A stretch of 64,000 nt of DNA from Pseudocercospora fijiensis CIRAD86 (lineage: Eukaryota; Ascomycota; Dothideomycetes; Mycosphaerellales; Mycosphaerellaceae), in contig NW_006921534.1 of NCBI RefSeq assembly GCF_000340215.1, forward strand, positions 3,115,198 to 3,179,197, given 5' to 3'. Under the pieces are notes generated by a model. The model searched no databases and was not told the origin of the DNA. It saw only the letters and a list, made by a program, of their open reading frames with translations. Below are positions 20,871 to 32,439 of the stretch, piece after piece. A program made the position numbers and the translations under genes. How positions within the stretch are numbered: the first letter of the stretch is position 1; the number at the start of each line of letters is the position of its first letter.

Positions 20871-22801
20871 AAATCCCCCGATCGCGAAATGTCCGCGACT
20901 ACGTAGACTATATATATAGTAGACTAATAATGCTATCGTATTCTCGTACTCGTCTACTACATTTCCGCCTAGGTTTTAATAACTTGCGCGTTACGCGTCG
21001 CCTGCTCGGCTATAATCGAGTAGCTTTAGGTTACTAATTCTAAGGCTTCGGCCGATAGCCGGCGCTCTAGGAATCTAATAGCCTTCTTCCTATACTAGAC
21101 GTATAGGGCGTTAAAGGCGGTAGCGATAAATGTACCGATACTAGCGCGGTCTTCGTCTTTTCCTAACTAGATTAATTTAGCGAGCTCGGCTATAATATCT
21201 ATAAGAGAGTCGTAGGTAAGTCTAGTAGCCTAGTCTTATAGCAATTCCTATATCGCCCGAATCGCGGCTTTCTCGGAATTAGCTTTAGTATTAGAGCGTT
21301 AGATCGCGTCTATCGCCTATAGTAGATATAGAGTAGACTATTCTATATCTTCCTTAACCGTATCGTCTATGTTCTAGAAATAGGAGAGTTCTAGTATATA
21401 GTTAATAACGTCGTCCGTATTATTAAGCTTTCTGTTCTATTCTTCTAAATTCTCGTTATCCTAGTCGATAGTGTCTTTAGTATAGGCTATAATATCGTCG
21501 CGGGTTTCCTCGAGAAGGGTATTATAGGCTTCGAGGAATTTCTTTGTAATAGATATAGCGTAGTCGTATAAGACTTTCTCGTTTTCTAATAACTGCTCGC
21601 GAGACTCCTAGTCCTTAACGTAATTCTATTCCTTCGTTACTACTACGACTATATAGGCGAGGACTCCTACGAATATTTCTAGCTCTTCTAGCTCGCTTCC
21701 TAGCTACTATTTCCTAGTAAGCCTAGCTAGGGCGATCTAGACGAATAAACTGCTCTAGCCTTTATCGCGGAGGATGTTAATAGGAAGTTAGGATTCGGTC
21801 TTGTCTATATTAGCGATAGATATAGGGTTAGTAGTTATAGCGGTACCCTTATCGGCGGTAGCGGCGCTAGAGATACTAGAGATACTAGCCGTAGGGACGA
21901 CGACTATAGCGGCACTAGGATTGCCTTTGCTTTTGTCTAAGCTATCTAGTCCTACTAAGATTCTTATACTCGCTATCTTACGGGGGTCGGATTAAGGCAT
22001 AGCGGGTATATCCTTAGTAGATATAATATAGCCGCGCCTATTAGGAACGCCTATCTAGCCGGCGTTATCCTTAAGTTCCCTACCTAGGAAGCGGATTAGC
22101 TACTTAGCCTACTTGTCGTACTTATAGAATCCGATATAAAGGATTTTTCTAGTCTTGTCGTTAATATATAGAAGAATAACTGCCTATATCTAGTGCCGCA
22201 ATACCGCCGCCTTTAGTAGTATAGGAACTGCTGCTATTAGGAAATCGTCTATTAGGGCTAGGAGGTCGGTCTAACCGCCTTCGACTGCTTCCTTAATCCG
22301 TTATAGGGAATAGCTAAGTATATATACCGACTAGTCGCCGAAAATCTTTATATCTACGGCTCTCTCGGATATAGGAATATCCCGAAGATATTCCTCCTAG
22401 GGAAAGCCTTCGTCGTTCTTTAATCCCGCTATAAACGATTGTATCTTCTTAGCTAGCTCCGTAGTATCGAAGTAGGCGTTAAAACAGTTATAGTTAAACT
22501 TCCTCGCTATCTCCGCAATATAGTTTAGATACTATTACTACTCTTAGTTAGGGAATATTGCGATAATTACGTATTCTGCCTTTATTATAAGTTCCGTTAT
22601 ACTCGCTACGCGACGAACGAAATCTATTTCCTAGGTCTTAGATAGACGTAGACCGTCGCCGTAGAGGGTTCGGCCGCTATAAGCCTTACGTAAAACGTCG
22701 AATAGGCGTACAAATCTATAGCGCCCGAATAGAAGCTAGAACGTTAGGTCTATAAAGAGGCCCCTTAGAGTAATACCGCTGTCTCCTAGCGTAGGCGGGT
22801 C

Positions 22802-23036
22802 GCGCGCGTCGATCGGAGGATCCGCGGTACTTATCTTAGCCTTCTTAGCTAATTTTCGCTTACTAGAGGCTTTGCTAGTACCTAACTATTCTAGCTAGGT
22901 AGACGAAGGGTTCTAGTCGTACGCGTCGATCGGAGGATCCGCGGTACTTGTCTTAGCCTTCTTAGCTAATTTCCCCTTACTAGAGGCTTTACTAGTACCT
23001 AACTATTCTAGCTAGGTAGACGAAGGGTCCTACGTA
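22802..23036. repeat. 117-bp in-frame tandem duplication in the B extra ORF
   Basis: GATCGGAGGATCCGCGGTAC at 22811 recurs at 22928 with the whole unit following. The period of 117 is 39 codons, so it adds a repeated peptide without a frameshift. Confidence 0.9.
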
Positions 23037-25479
23037 GTAGTCTACGTAGCCTCGTCTTTAGTAGTAGCAATCCGCTTTACTTTCGCGTACAGAGATTTAG
23101 CTACTATAGTCGTAGTTACTATTATAGATTTTAGCTTCTTTAGAGTCGGCGCCTTGTTAGTAGTAGGTACTTTGCGCTTCTTAGGCTAAGTTTCTTTAGT
23201 AGCCGCTAGTAGTTTGCGCTTAGCCGCTTTTGCTTCTACTTTAGCGGCCTTTACGGCGGCCTCGCTAGCTTTCTTCTCCTCGCGGTGCCTCTACTCGATC
23301 GCGTCTAATTTCTTTAATACCTTAGCTTTAAGCTTCTTCTTTTCCTTTATATATAAAGGGAAGGGTAGTATCTCTAGCCGTACGCCTCCCTCGGTTGTTA
23401 CCTCTCGGGATTTTAGCTCGTAGTAGGTTAGGGGAATGTCCTAGAAGATAAGGCCCTTAGTAGCCGGTGCGAGACTAAACATTAAGTCTATTAGTAACGC
23501 GCGTAGGCCTAGAGGGAACCGTCCTAGCTATAGCTAGAAATTTTAGATTATATAGCGGAAATCTTGTTCGATATCGCCCTAAACTAACTACTATATCTAA
23601 TTTTTAGCGAGTTCGGCGATTAGCTATATATACGTAGATCGCTATATTAATAGGAGCTTACCCTTAAGTACGGCGGGCTTCGACTAGTCTAGGGTATCGG
23701 GGTACTCCTCGCTAGTCTTATCGAAAATAGCCTTAAGGTACTCCGCGATTCTACTAGGCTCGCTTTCGGCGTTTAGTAGTAGGCTAATACTATCGGAGAA
23801 AAGTCCGATAAAGTAGTTTTTAGCCTCCTTATATGTTTTAAGGCAGGTCTAGCCTTCGGTTGTCTAGTATACTAGGGCGACGTAGGCTAGCGCCGTTTTA
23901 GATATCTTTTCCTAATAGAGCTCTTTAAAGAGGTCGGCGTATTTCGCGTTTCGGCTATATAAGGGAACCTTATATATAGGCATCGCGATATCCTCCGGCT
24001 TATATAGCTTATATAGGATAGAGTCGTCGCTACTAAGTATATTGTAGTTAATATCGTAGACGAGAGGTTCGCCTACTATAGCCTACTCCTACGAACGGGT
24101 ATCTACGCTAAACTTTAGGTTCGCTAGGCCTTCTTCGTAATTCTATATCTATTTTAGGGGATAGAGCTCGCCGGTCTTCTTATAGATTGCTTTAGGCGGT
24201 TCGCCGGCCGGGATATACTTCTAGTTAGTATACTTAATAGATCCGTATACGTTATCGGAGTCGACGAGCGTATTCTTATATAGGAGTAGGTCGAAATAAT
24301 AGGGCTAGATAGATATAAGGTATCGGCGCAATCCTTTAGGTAAGATACTTTAGCTATTAGACGTTCGTATCGTAGCGCGAGCGCCTAAAATAGCGTTCTT
24401 TCGAGCGTCTATAGGCTTATCTTCGTTAGCGTCGAAATCGTACTTATCGACGAAGTTCTTTAAATCTACCTACTCGTAGTAGTTATAGATATCGAGCCCT
24501 AGCTCCTTATTGCGGCCTTTAAATTTTCTTTTATACTACTTTGCTTACTTAGTCTAAGCCTTCTTAACCTAGTTAAGGCGGGCGGCCTTCTAGTTATCGG
24601 TCTTAGTTTCGATCTATAGAGCCTTAATAGGTAGCTTTACCTTCTAACCCTCTTCTTTAGCCTACTTACGATAGACTAAGGCTTTACGGTTAATTTCGCT
24701 CTCCTTTATAAGCTTTTCTTCTAGGACGTCGAGTTTCTCCCTCCCGAAACGGTTATAGGTCTTATAGAATAGTACGGCGGACTTATTCTAACCGTACTAT
24801 TAGGTATCGTAGAGGTAGGCTCCTTAGGCGCCGATTAAGTCCTAGAATTGTCCGGTAAGAGTGTACTCGCTCCTCCGTACGCTAAAGGCTATCTAGCGCG
24901 ATATATAGGCCGGGGCGTCGGGTAAGAAGGGCTCTACGCCGTATAGCCTCTTATCTATAGCGATTTCGTAAAGAAGCGAACTATTACGGCCGACTATATT
25001 GTTTAGGGTGCGCGCTATAGCTATAGGAATATCTAAAATAGCGTTAAGGGGCAGGCTAGCTCTATCGATATAGGGAAATATATCGGAGAAGTTAGGCTTT
25101 ATATCTAAGTAGAGAATTCTTAGAAGTTCGCCTTTCCTAGGCGGTAGTATAGCGTTCTTTATTTTCTCGTCTCTTTTCTTCTTACGCGCTCGTCTAGTGG
25201 CTTCTTTTTTATCGACGACTTCGTCGACATCTTCGTTAGCGTAATCGTCGTTTTTAATTAACTAGACGACGTCTTCTATTAGGTCGCCGATATCGCCTTT
25301 AGTCGACTAAACGACGTCTTCTATCGGGTCGCCGACGTCCTAGGGCGTATCGGTAGACTTAGGCTTGTCTCCTAAGTCCGCGTAGGTATCCTACTCTTGC
25401 TCCCTAGCCTCTATAGGCTGTTTTTATTCCTTAGCATTTCTAGTTATAGACTGTCGTTCTTCTCTATTCTTAGTACTAG

Positions 25480-25822
25480 GCTATTCTCCTTTATTCTTCT
25501 TAGTAATAGGCTACTATTTTTTACTATTTTTAGTAATAGGCTACTATTCTTTATTATCCTTAGCAATAGGCTACTATTCTTTACTATTTTTAGTAATAGG
25601 CTACTATTCTTCGTCCTTCTTAGTAATAGGCTACTATTCTTTACTATTTTTAGCAATAGGCTGCTATTCTTTATCCTCCTTAGTAATAGGCTACTATTTT
25701 TTACTATTTTTAGTAATAGGCTGCTATTCTTTATCCTCCTTAGTAATAGGCTACTATTTTTTACTATTTTTAGTAATAGGCTGCTATTCTTTATCCTTCT
25801 TAGTAACAGACTACTATTCTTT
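25480..25822. repeat. 30/60-bp repeats encoding QQPITK peptides
   Basis: A 30-bp unit around TAGTAATAGGCTACTATTTT repeats about eleven times, grouped as 60-bp doublets. On the minus strand it reads as alternating EDKEQQPITK and NSKKQQPITK once TAG is read as Gln. Frames on the other strand and offset frames stay open only because of the periodicity. Confidence 0.88.
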
Positions 25823-26030
25823 ACTATTAGTAGATATAGGACGCGGCTGTCCTTAGCCTTTACTAGGGTTGTCGTCGTCGCGCGGCGACGGTAATATATC
25901 GAATATACCGCTCTACTTGCGCTAGCGTAGGAGGTTAGGATCGCTTGCTATAGATAGCGTAGTAAGCCGGTAGCGCGTAGTCGATATCGAGTGCGGATAT
26001 TACTAAGATACTTATAGTAGTAACGGTATA

Positions 26031-26950
26031 CCGCCGACTTATAGTATATTATTATATATATAGTAATTGTTACGCGAAGGCAGACGGAAAAAGGTTACTT
26101 CGCGGTAGGGTCCGAGCTTCTATACGCTTTTACGCGACTAACGGTAGCGTATATACGCGAACTTTAAAACAAACTTTCGAAGTAAAGCGATAAGCGAGGA
26201 AAACGACTTCTAGAATTTATAGGTTCTATACAAGGTAGCCCGGAAGTCTACGTCTATTAGTATTCGAAACCTATATCTAAATCTATAGAGGTAATACTAG
26301 CGGAAACACTATCAAATTTCCTCTATAGGAGGGAAAACCTATAGCCGGGGGTTAAGGTACCGATTCGCCGTAATAAGCGGGAATTGTAGCGTCGTAAACA
26401 AAGATAGTAGAATTCTTCGATAGGCTCCTACCTAGGTATTTAGAGGCGCGGGGGTATCGCGCTATCGCTAAATTTTATCCTTAGTAAGACGTCGTATCGT
26501 CGGAATTAGGGTCCTCTTCTTTATATCCCTTGCTTTCTAGTTAGACACGTTAGATAGACCTAAAGTTAGGCCTTCCCTTAGCGTACTGCTAGCAGCTATA
26601 TTGCGAGTTATCTAGCGGCGATACGTATTAGAGCTAATTAATTCCGGTCGTAGCGCTATATTACCTATAGTCGAGTTCTATTCGCTTAAGGTTATATTTA
26701 GTAGAGACGGATCGGTCTACTATATCCTAGAGGGGCCGCCGATAGACTTATCGTCGCTTTCTTTAATATATACTAGTTTCTTCTACCCTCTCGGTAGCTA
26801 GCGTCGCGTAGGCTACGCCTATCTATTAACGTTCCCGTCGACGTTATTACCGCTACTACTATCCTAACTAGGTCGTATCGATCTCGTAGCGATATATCTC
26901 GGCTCCCTCTACGTTATAGACGGCGTTATTTAATTTACTTGTCTATCCGT
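26031..26950. other. Spacer between pol and extra ORF of B
   Basis: No convincing minus-strand gene from 26040 to about 26500. The stretch 26500-26950 may be the decayed C-terminal tail of pol. The extra ORF promoter could lie near 26040-26200. Confidence 0.4.
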
Positions 26951-29900
26951 AACCTACGAGTCTTCGAATCTTTTAATTAGGTATTCGTTGCCTTCTCGTA
27001 TTTCGTCTTCTCTAACCTATTTATTTATTATTAGTTGCTCGTCCTTCTACTTTACTAGATATTTAGTCTTTCCCTTTAAGCTACGTTTAGCTAGAACGCG
27101 TTTAGGAGTTATTATAGGTTGTTTAGACTATAGGTCTATCGAGGCCGGAACGCGAGGATAAGGTTTCGAGAAGGGATCCTTCGCTAGGTTTAGTACGGGC
27201 TTAAGCTATGCGATCGATATTACTAGGTAGAACTTAACTAATTTAGGCAGCTCTAGCTCGTAGGCTAGTTTGCCTATCCTTCTCTTAATCTTAAAAGGGC
27301 CTATAGCCTAATTACTATATTTACGATAGCTCTAACTATATACGCGATATCCGTAATATAGCCTAAGTATAGCGTAGTCTCCCGGCTCGAAGAATATATA
27401 CTAATGCTTAGCATCGTAGCGGTACTTTATATCTACCGCTACGAAGGCTATAGATTCCTCGGCTACGTCCCGAAATTGCTATCGTAGCGCTACGTAATCC
27501 TTTAGCTATAGTTCCCGGAGCCCGATAAAGGCGTCGGTATTTAAATTAAACCCGAAAAGCATTTTATCGGGCGAGACGCCGGTGCTCGTATTCTTAATAC
27601 TCTCGAGATAGGATATAAGGGAGGGAAGGACGTCTATCTACTATATATCTAGATTTGCCGTAACAAAATACTATATAGCGATCTTAACGGTCTAATTTGT
27701 ACGCTTAGACTAGCCGTCTATCTATAGATAGTAAGCTATAGAGGCGAGGATTAATGCACCTAGCAGCTTTATTATTATAGTAAAGAATTTAGATAGCTAT
27801 TTAGGATCTCGATCGTAGATAAAGACTTTAGCGACTCGCTAAGATCGCTCTTAGATAGCCGTAAGGTACTAGGCTACCTAGGTTTCTATAGTCTACTAGC
27901 ATTTGCTGGGGAGGAGCAAAACCTGTTTAGACTTCTTATAGGTTACTATAAGGAGCGTATTAAAACCTTCGTTAGTAGGTAGGAGTCCTACAATCTAGTC
28001 TACTATTTAGACGTCTATAGGAAGCCTATACTTCGCGTCTATCGGATTAAGTTGCCCGTAGGGCTTATATCGCGTTAGCTAATTCGTCTTATATATATAG
28101 TACTAGTCGATATAGCGTTCTAAATGTCGGCGATAGTACCGGATATAGAAACTCGCGTTAACGCGATCGAGGGTACGCTAAAAACCCGCGTAATACCGAA
28201 GGTTATAGGCTATTTTAAAGATCTCGTAAGTAAGGCTAAAAGGAATATATAGACGGGAATAATGTAAGGTCGGGTTAATATAGTAAACTAAGCTATCTTC
28301 CCGAAAAAATCTAATCCTATCTAGGTACTTTAGGTCTATCGGGACGTCGTCGGGTTTTTCGAGCGTATACTATATACTACGTATAGCGGTGTCTTCCGAA
28401 GAGCGTAGAGAGGCTAGCTTCGGGAAATACGCTAGAGGCTAATCTAGGTAGACCGAAGGTGCCTTACCTGTCTCTAGGGCGGCTTTTGCCTAGGTCTCGG
28501 AGTATACCTTCTTCTATCTAGCTTTACGGTCGCGCTTACGCCTCTATCTCCTCCGTACTTAGCGATTCGATATCTGCTCGGGTTATACTACTTAGTCCTA
28601 GGCATATACGACTTCGATAGACTTAAGGACTACTAGCAATCTCCGCTACGGTTAGTCGTCTTAGTATACTTTCCTAAGTCTTGCTTTAAACTCGTCGGAG
28701 AGCGATATTACCGTTTCTATATAGAGAGTAGGTTCCTTTTAAATACTATAGAAAAAGGCGGGTATCTCGTCGCGACGGTAGTATTCCTATCTATTAGTTC
28801 GTAAAAAGAAATATTCGCTATAGTCGATCTCGGACGGGGAGAGGACGTTTACTAGGGCTAAAGGCGGAAGAGTAGGGATATTTATTTTAAAATTTAGGAG
28901 GTTAAGGCTACGTATATACGTAGTAGCGGTAGACGCGGGGTCCGGCGATTAGGTAGAGATTTTTATATCGTACGCTATAGTACGCGCCGTAGTCTTCGAA
29001 GGTAGGCTTAAGGTCGTACGGTATTATTAGTATTATAGGAATCTCGTCTAAGCCGCTAGCGTTAACGTCGTCCTGTTAGAGGGAGAGTACGCCCTATAAT
29101 TAGGAGAGTATATCGGGGGCGATATAATTACGTCCTAGTCTATAGACAATTTCTAAGCTCGCGAATTAGGAAATATAGATAGCGGCCTAGATTATTCTCC
29201 GATTTAATCCGGCTATAGATACCGTCGTAGCGATCTAAGTCTTTTTCGCTATCGCTATTACCGCGCTATAATCGGTAACTACGATAGTCCTTAGTACTAC
29301 ATTTACTATATAAGACGCTCTTTTAATTACCTAGACGACTCCGAATAATTCGAGCTCGGTTAGCTAGTAGCGCGCCTCGGTACTCGTAAGTATATAACTA
29401 GCGAAACCTAAGATCTTTAGTCTATCTCGGGGAAACTACTTAGACCGCTTTAGCTAGGTAGTACTATCGACGAAATCGGAGACTATATTATCTTTCCGCG
29501 TTATAGGGGTAGGTTCCTCGTATTCTATTTCTAAGTCTCTATTAACTTAGTAGTATATTACGCCTATCCTAAACTCCTTAGAGACGTCTACGTCGATATA
29601 TAAGGTAGACGTAGGGTCGAAGTGCTAGAGAAATCCCTTCCTATCTTCGGACTATATAGATTATATAGTGTCCTAGGCAATATCTATTTCGCGGGTCTAG
29701 TATAGCTTTACTCCTCGCATTTAGGCGCGGCGCCTTCCGCCCTTCGTTTAGGTAGCCTAGTATTCTTTTATTACAGCAATTTTAGCTTACTATAAGGGCA
29801 GTATAATTCTGCCGAAATATAGAATAGTAGACCTAAGGTAGCCGACTAGACCGAGATAGTATTCTAGCTATTTAGCGTTAATAGGCTTTTCTAGTTCCTA

Positions 29901-32330
29901 TAGCGCTACGAGTCTATCTACCTAAGTTACGAATCCCTTCCCGTCTACCGTTCTTCTAAGAATTTAGACGGAGGGGAAACCTAAGTACGCCTTCCCGGGT
30001 TTTAGGCTAAATCGTAAGTCGTCTATTTTTTTAAATATACGTTCGAGTAGGGTACGATAAGACTCTAGGTCTACTAACCCTAGGACTATATTATCGATAT
30101 ACCTGTTCGCTACGTCCCCGAATTCCCGTAGAGTATAGTCGAGTAGCCTTTATACGTATTAAACGCTATTACAATATCCTATCGCCGCGACCTTTAAGTA
30201 TTTCTATCCGCGGGTAGTATTTACTATAAATTTCTAGCGATCTTTCTCGGCTACCGCGAATTAATAGAATATAGACCTTACGTCTATTACCGAGATATAT
30301 ATATAGCTACGTAGCTTAGCGATAATATCGTTCTAGAGGAAAAGAGGGTAGGTATCCTTCTACGATATACTATTAAGGCCTCTAATATCGATAACTACGC
30401 GTAGCTTGCGGTAAGCTAAGCTATTATCGCGGAATAGCGTCCTCTAGATAACAAATACCGGCTAAGCTAATAGCGAGGGCTTCTCGCTAAAAGCTATCTT
30501 GCCCTAAGAGTAGAGTTTGTCGAACTATTTATCGACCTCTATATTATCCTTCTCTAATATTCGATAAACCTTACTACTAAACTTTTTATCTTCCTATCCT
30601 AACTTAAGGGGAAGTTCTAACTATTCGTCCTTTAGTAGGTTAATCGTCGTACCCCTATCTATTTATAACTATAGGAATTTATCGGCGATAGACTAAAGGT
30701 CTACCGCTACTTTAGAATCCGGGTTTGCGGCGCAAACCGTTACGCCGGCCGAAGTTTTAAGACTAGCTATCCTAGCGTTAATTGAAATTTTAGCGGTATC
30801 GGGTAGCAAGCTAAGGTCTATTAGGTCCGCTTCCTTATTTTCGTTAAGTTCGTAGGTCGGCGGTTAAGATTTAGACATCCGCGGGAGTTACGGGCGTACT
30901 ATAGTTTAATCTAGATTCGCTAAGTTTCCGGCTAGGCTTAAATTAGACTAAAACGCGCTAGCGAGAGTTCGACTAGTAGGGCGAGGAGACTCTCGGTCTA
31001 TTAGCCTAATCGCCTTATTTTCGCTAAGTCTATTTATCGGTACCTAAGACTATCGGGTCTTAAGCACTTAAGCTTGCGTAACTCTATAAATAGGTTCTAC
31101 TATAGCTTTTCTCGTTTTTAAGGATACTCGAAATTCGCGAGTTAAAAGAGCCTATACCTATAGATCTATCGCGAGCGGGATGCCTTTTAATTTTCGCTCT
31201 ATAGACCGAGGATCTATATTAAACTTATCGATTTGCTAGATATCGTCTATCTATAATTGCTATAGTTTACCTAGTTTTCTATTACGTAGTATTACTAGGT
31301 CGTCGTCGTAGCTAAGATTCCTAACTTAGACCCTAGGAAGTTCGGGTCCGGTAATATAGGCGTATATCGCCGCTATACCCGAGAAATTAGATTCGCCGGG
31401 AAGAAAGAGGAGGTCTTAGTCTATACCCTTAAAAGCTGTCGCTCTATTATATCGTACTAGAATTATTGCCGCTGTATATAGCGGTAGCCTAATTTAGTCG
31501 ATAGCCCTAATATTAGCCCGTATTAGAGTCTTAGTTTTAGGTATATAGGCTATAGGCATTACGGCGTAGTCGTTTTCTATTATAAAGTTAGGTATAACTC
31601 TTACTAGCTATTCGATATAGGCGAGGGCAGGCTTTCTAGACTTCGCGAATATAGAGAAGTATATCGATAAATTAATCTATTACTCGTACTTTATACTTCC
31701 GGCTAAACTACGAAATTCGAGAGGCTGCTTTAGATACTAGATATTTTCTCGACCTAGCTAGGCGACTAGCTACTTCTAGTCTATTATCGATGCTTTTATA
31801 CTAGTATCGAGGTATATACGTTTAAATTCTCCTCCCGGAGTAAGAGCGTAGTTAGCCTCGACTATATCGTAATATCGGAACGTATAAGCTAGATCTCCCG
31901 GCGGGAGCTTAGCCGTATATAGAATAATCTATAGTTGCTCTTAAATGTAGTAGACCTAAAGCTTTAGGCTATTAATATCGTTAAATTTTCGCTTAGCTAG
32001 CTATAATAAATCTTCTTAATACTTGTCCGTAGTAAGATACGTTTCGATATTCTAGAGAGAGCTAGTTCTATAAGATACTAAATCGTATACTTTCCCTTAG
32101 GCCTCTATTAATAGACGTAAGGCATCTTGCTTATCTAGTAGTAAGCAACCTAGTAATTTAAGGCGCTCGAAAATTCCTATAGCTACTAGGTATTCTAGAG
32201 TTTCCGATAGACTTAGGGTTAAGCGCTACGAGCTAGGAGTAACTAGTTTTACTTCTAGCTCGCGGAGTTTCCCGAAGCCTATTCGAGGAGTACGTTAGTA
32301 CGTTTGCCGGAGGCGTCTTTAGGATAGGCT
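26950..32330 (-). pseudogene. Element B pol: protease region, RT, RNase H, integrase, chromodomain
   Basis: On the minus strand a protease-like region is followed by RT (LRVVIDIRGLNSI; VIDARSIFYQ; KFIVNTTRG). The active site reads YIDNIVLG near 30080, where the second Asp of YIDD has become Asn by a TpG to TpA change. RNase H follows (LYIDVDVSKEF; TELELFGVV; SLEIVYR). Integrase at about 27600-28400 ends in a motif that restores to AYYPQIDGQSKRTNQT. The tail has the GRF-like AIGPFKIKRRIGKLAYELEL and a chromodomain (YLVK.KDEQLIINK; GNEYLIKRFED). A chromodomain-bearing Ty3/gypsy polyprotein, killed by TAG stops and active-site loss. Confidence 0.9.
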
Positions 32331-32439
32331 TAGTCGAGGTAGGTAGTAAAAAACTCGTTAGCGGAGCGGAAGATCTCCCTATATATATTATAGCGTATAG
32401 GTCGGCCGTCCTAGCGGTTCTTCTCTCGGGAAGGCTAGC

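Larger units (their letters stand above)
20880..26030 (-). pseudogene. Element B extra ORF after pol, about 1,700 codons, unknown
   Basis: Read on the minus strand from about 26030. Near the N-terminus are a Gln-rich repeat region (25480-25822) and an acidic segment with two copies of IEDVV. Then follow GELLRILYLDIKPNFSDIF, NSSLLYEIAIDKRLYGVEPF, VLFYKTYNRFGREKLDVLEE, an Ala/Lys-rich segment with a duplicated 39-residue unit, and a helical C-terminus (GTFIATAFNALYV). Breaks are mainly TAG. No enzyme motif, zinc finger or membrane segment recognised. Its size and coiled, charged composition would fit a structural protein, but that is inference. Elements A and C carry extra ORFs in the same place. 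Confidence 0.7.

Noticed and set aside
25397..25894. 165-aa plus-strand frame of NRLLFF repeats
   Set aside because: It is the antisense of the QQPITK-encoding repeat; the 30-bp period keeps several frames open.
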